A stretch of DNA of 7,907 nt from an uncultured Clostridia bacterium (GTDB taxonomy: Bacteria > Bacillota > Clostridia > Oscillospirales > Oscillospiraceae), in contig CAMVJF010000068.1 of NCBI GenBank assembly GCA_947167725.1, positions 1 to 7,907 on the forward strand, given 5' to 3'. How positions within the stretch are numbered: the stretch's first letter is position 1; each line of letters opens with the position of its first letter. Below, one piece after another: positions 6,721 to 7,907 of this stretch. Both the position numbers and the translations under genes were made by a program. Under the pieces are notes generated by a model. That model was not told where the DNA came from. It saw nothing but the letters and a program-made list of their open reading frames with translations, and searched no databases.

Positions 6721-7907
6721 TCACTCGTATTCCACAGTGGCGGGGGGCTTGGAGGTGACGTCGTAAAGCACGCGGTTGACGCCGCGCACCTCGTTGACGA
6801 TGCGCACCGACACGCGGTCGAGCAGCTCCCAGGGCAGACGGGAGAACTCCGCCGTCATAAAGTCGCTGGTCTGCACGCTGCGCAGCGCGATCGCGTAATC
6901 ATAGCTGCGGCCGTCGCCCATCACGCCGACCGAGCGCATGTTTGTCAGCGCGGCGAAATACTGGTCGGCGGCGCGGCCGGAGCGGGCCATCTCCTCGCGG
7001 AAGATCGCGTCCGCCTCGCGCAGCAGATCGAGCTTTTCCTTCGTGATCTCACCGATCACGCGGATCGCGAGCCCCGGACCGGGGAAGGGCTGGCGGGAAA
7101 CAAAGGCCTCGCTCAGACCGAGCTCGCGCCCGAGCTCTCTCACCTCGTCCTTGAACAGCAGCCGCAGCGGCTCGAGGATCTCCTTGAAATCCACATAGTC
7201 CGGCAGCCCGCCGACGTTGTGGTGGCTTTTTATGACGGCGGCCTCGCCCTTGCCGGATTCGATCACGTCCGGATAGATCGTGCCCTGCACGAGGAAGTCC
7301 ACCGCGCCGATCCCGCGCGCGGTCTCCTCGAAGACGCGGATGAATTCCTCGCCGATGATCTTCCGCTTGCGCTCCGGCTCGGTGACGCCTGCCAAACGTT
7401 TCAGAAAGCGCTCCTCCGCGTTGACGCGGATGAAACGCAGCTCCCGGCGTGAGAAAGCGGCCTCGACCTCGTCGCCCTCGTTCTTGCGCATGAGGCCGTG
7501 GTCGACGAACACGCAGGTGAGCTGGTCGCCGATGGCCTCCGACAGCAGCGCCGCGGCCACGGAGGAATCCACGCCGCCGGAGAGGGCCAGCAGCGCCTTC
7601 CCGTCCCGGACCTTCGCGCGGATCGCCTCGATCGCCTGCGTCTTGTAATCCGCCATCGTCCAGTCGCCCGCGGCGCGGCAGACGCCGTAGAGGAAGTTGC
7701 GCAGCATTTCCCGGCCGCGCTCGGTGTGGTTGACCTCCGGGTGGAACTGCACGCCGTAGAAGCGCCGCGCCTCGTCGCAGATCGCCGCCGTCGGGCAGGC
7801 CGCGCTGCGGGCGGCGAGCGAGAAGCCCGCCGGGATCGCGGCCATGTAGTCGCCGTGGCTCATCCAGGTGACGCTCTCCTCTCCGATGCCGGCGAAGAGC
7901 GCGCAGG
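6721..7907 (-). CDS. guaA: GMP synthase, glutamine-hydrolysing (GuaA), N-terminus beyond window
   Basis: GuaA converts XMP to GMP with ATP and glutamine, the last step of guanine nucleotide synthesis, in the cytoplasm. The window holds 394 residues of a family of about 510-525. The reading frame stays open to the right edge, so the ATG at 7861-7863 (in VTWMSHGD, a conserved internal motif) is not the start. Seen in order: the end of the class I amidotransferase domain with FHPEVNHTERG, carrying the catalytic His and Glu; the ATP pyrophosphatase loop LSGGVDSSV (7555-7581); FVDHGLMRKNE; QGTIYPDVIES; SHHNVGGLP; RQPFPGPGLAIRVIGE; and the C-terminal dimerisation domain ending DVTSKPPATVEYE, almost the family's invariant terminus. 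The cysteine nucleophile and any promoter are outside the window. It converges on the glutamine synthetase gene. Confidence 0.97.
   Translation of the reverse strand, partial: CALFAGIGEESVTWMSHGDYMAAIPAGFSLAARSAACPTAAICDEARRFYGVQFHPEVNHTERGREMLRNFLYGVCRAAGDWTMADYKTQAIEAIRAKVRDGKALLALSGGVDSSVAAALLSEAIGDQLTCVFVDHGLMRKNEGDEVEAAFSRRELRFIRVNAEERFLKRLAGVTEPERKRKIIGEEFIRVFEETARGIGAVDFLVQGTIYPDVIESGKGEAAVIKSHHNVGGLPDYVDFKEILEPLRLLFKDEVRELGRELGLSEAFVSRQPFPGPGLAIRVIGEITKEKLDLLREADAIFREEMARSGRAADQYFAALTNMRSVGVMGDGRSYDYAIALRSVQTSDFMTAEFSRLPWELLDRVSVRIVNEVRGVNRVLYDVTSKPPATVEYE

Noticed and set aside
7861..7863. ATG at 7861-7863 as the guaA start
   Set aside because: It is the Met of the internal MSHGD motif. 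The frame continues upstream with family-like sequence to the window edge.

Overview
The window is a GC-rich, gene-dense stretch of what looks like a Clostridia-type Firmicute (Bacillota). This rests on four things seen here: a T-box leader ahead of asparagine synthetase, a type III glutamine synthetase, strong GGAGG ribosome binding sites, and sigma-A promoters with TGTG-extended -10 boxes. High-GC gut Oscillospirales-like lineages would fit, but the assignment below class is inference. Long open frames antisense to the real genes are products of the high GC content.

Layout, left to right: (1) the 5' part of a LysR-family regulator on the minus strand, cut by the window's left edge, with its own promoter; (2) asnB on the minus strand, glutamine-hydrolysing asparagine synthetase; (3) a 466-base divergent control region holding, for asnB, a promoter and a T-box riboswitch with an AAC (Asn) specifier, and for glmS a strong extended -10 promoter, with a 6-1-6 palindrome between the two promoters; (4) glmS on the plus strand, glucosamine-6-phosphate synthase; (5) a 156-base spacer with a promoter and a 12-bp leader hairpin; (6) a type III glutamine synthetase on the plus strand; (7) a perfect 16-bp terminator hairpin between convergent genes; (8) guaA (GMP synthase) on the minus strand, whose N-terminal part lies beyond the right edge.

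The genes share a theme: glutamine synthetase makes glutamine, and AsnB, GlmS and GuaA are amidotransferases that spend it on asparagine, amino sugars for the cell wall, and GMP. The enzymes are housekeeping; the notable content is regulatory. AsnB is expected to respond to uncharged tRNA-Asn, the glutamine synthetase message carries a terminator-like hairpin between promoter and start, and three promoters share nearly the same -10 module. I found no mobile element, CRISPR array, tRNA, rRNA or clearly undescribed system. The most unusual point is that the T-box terminator-like helix has no U-tract, which raises the question of how this riboswitch acts.
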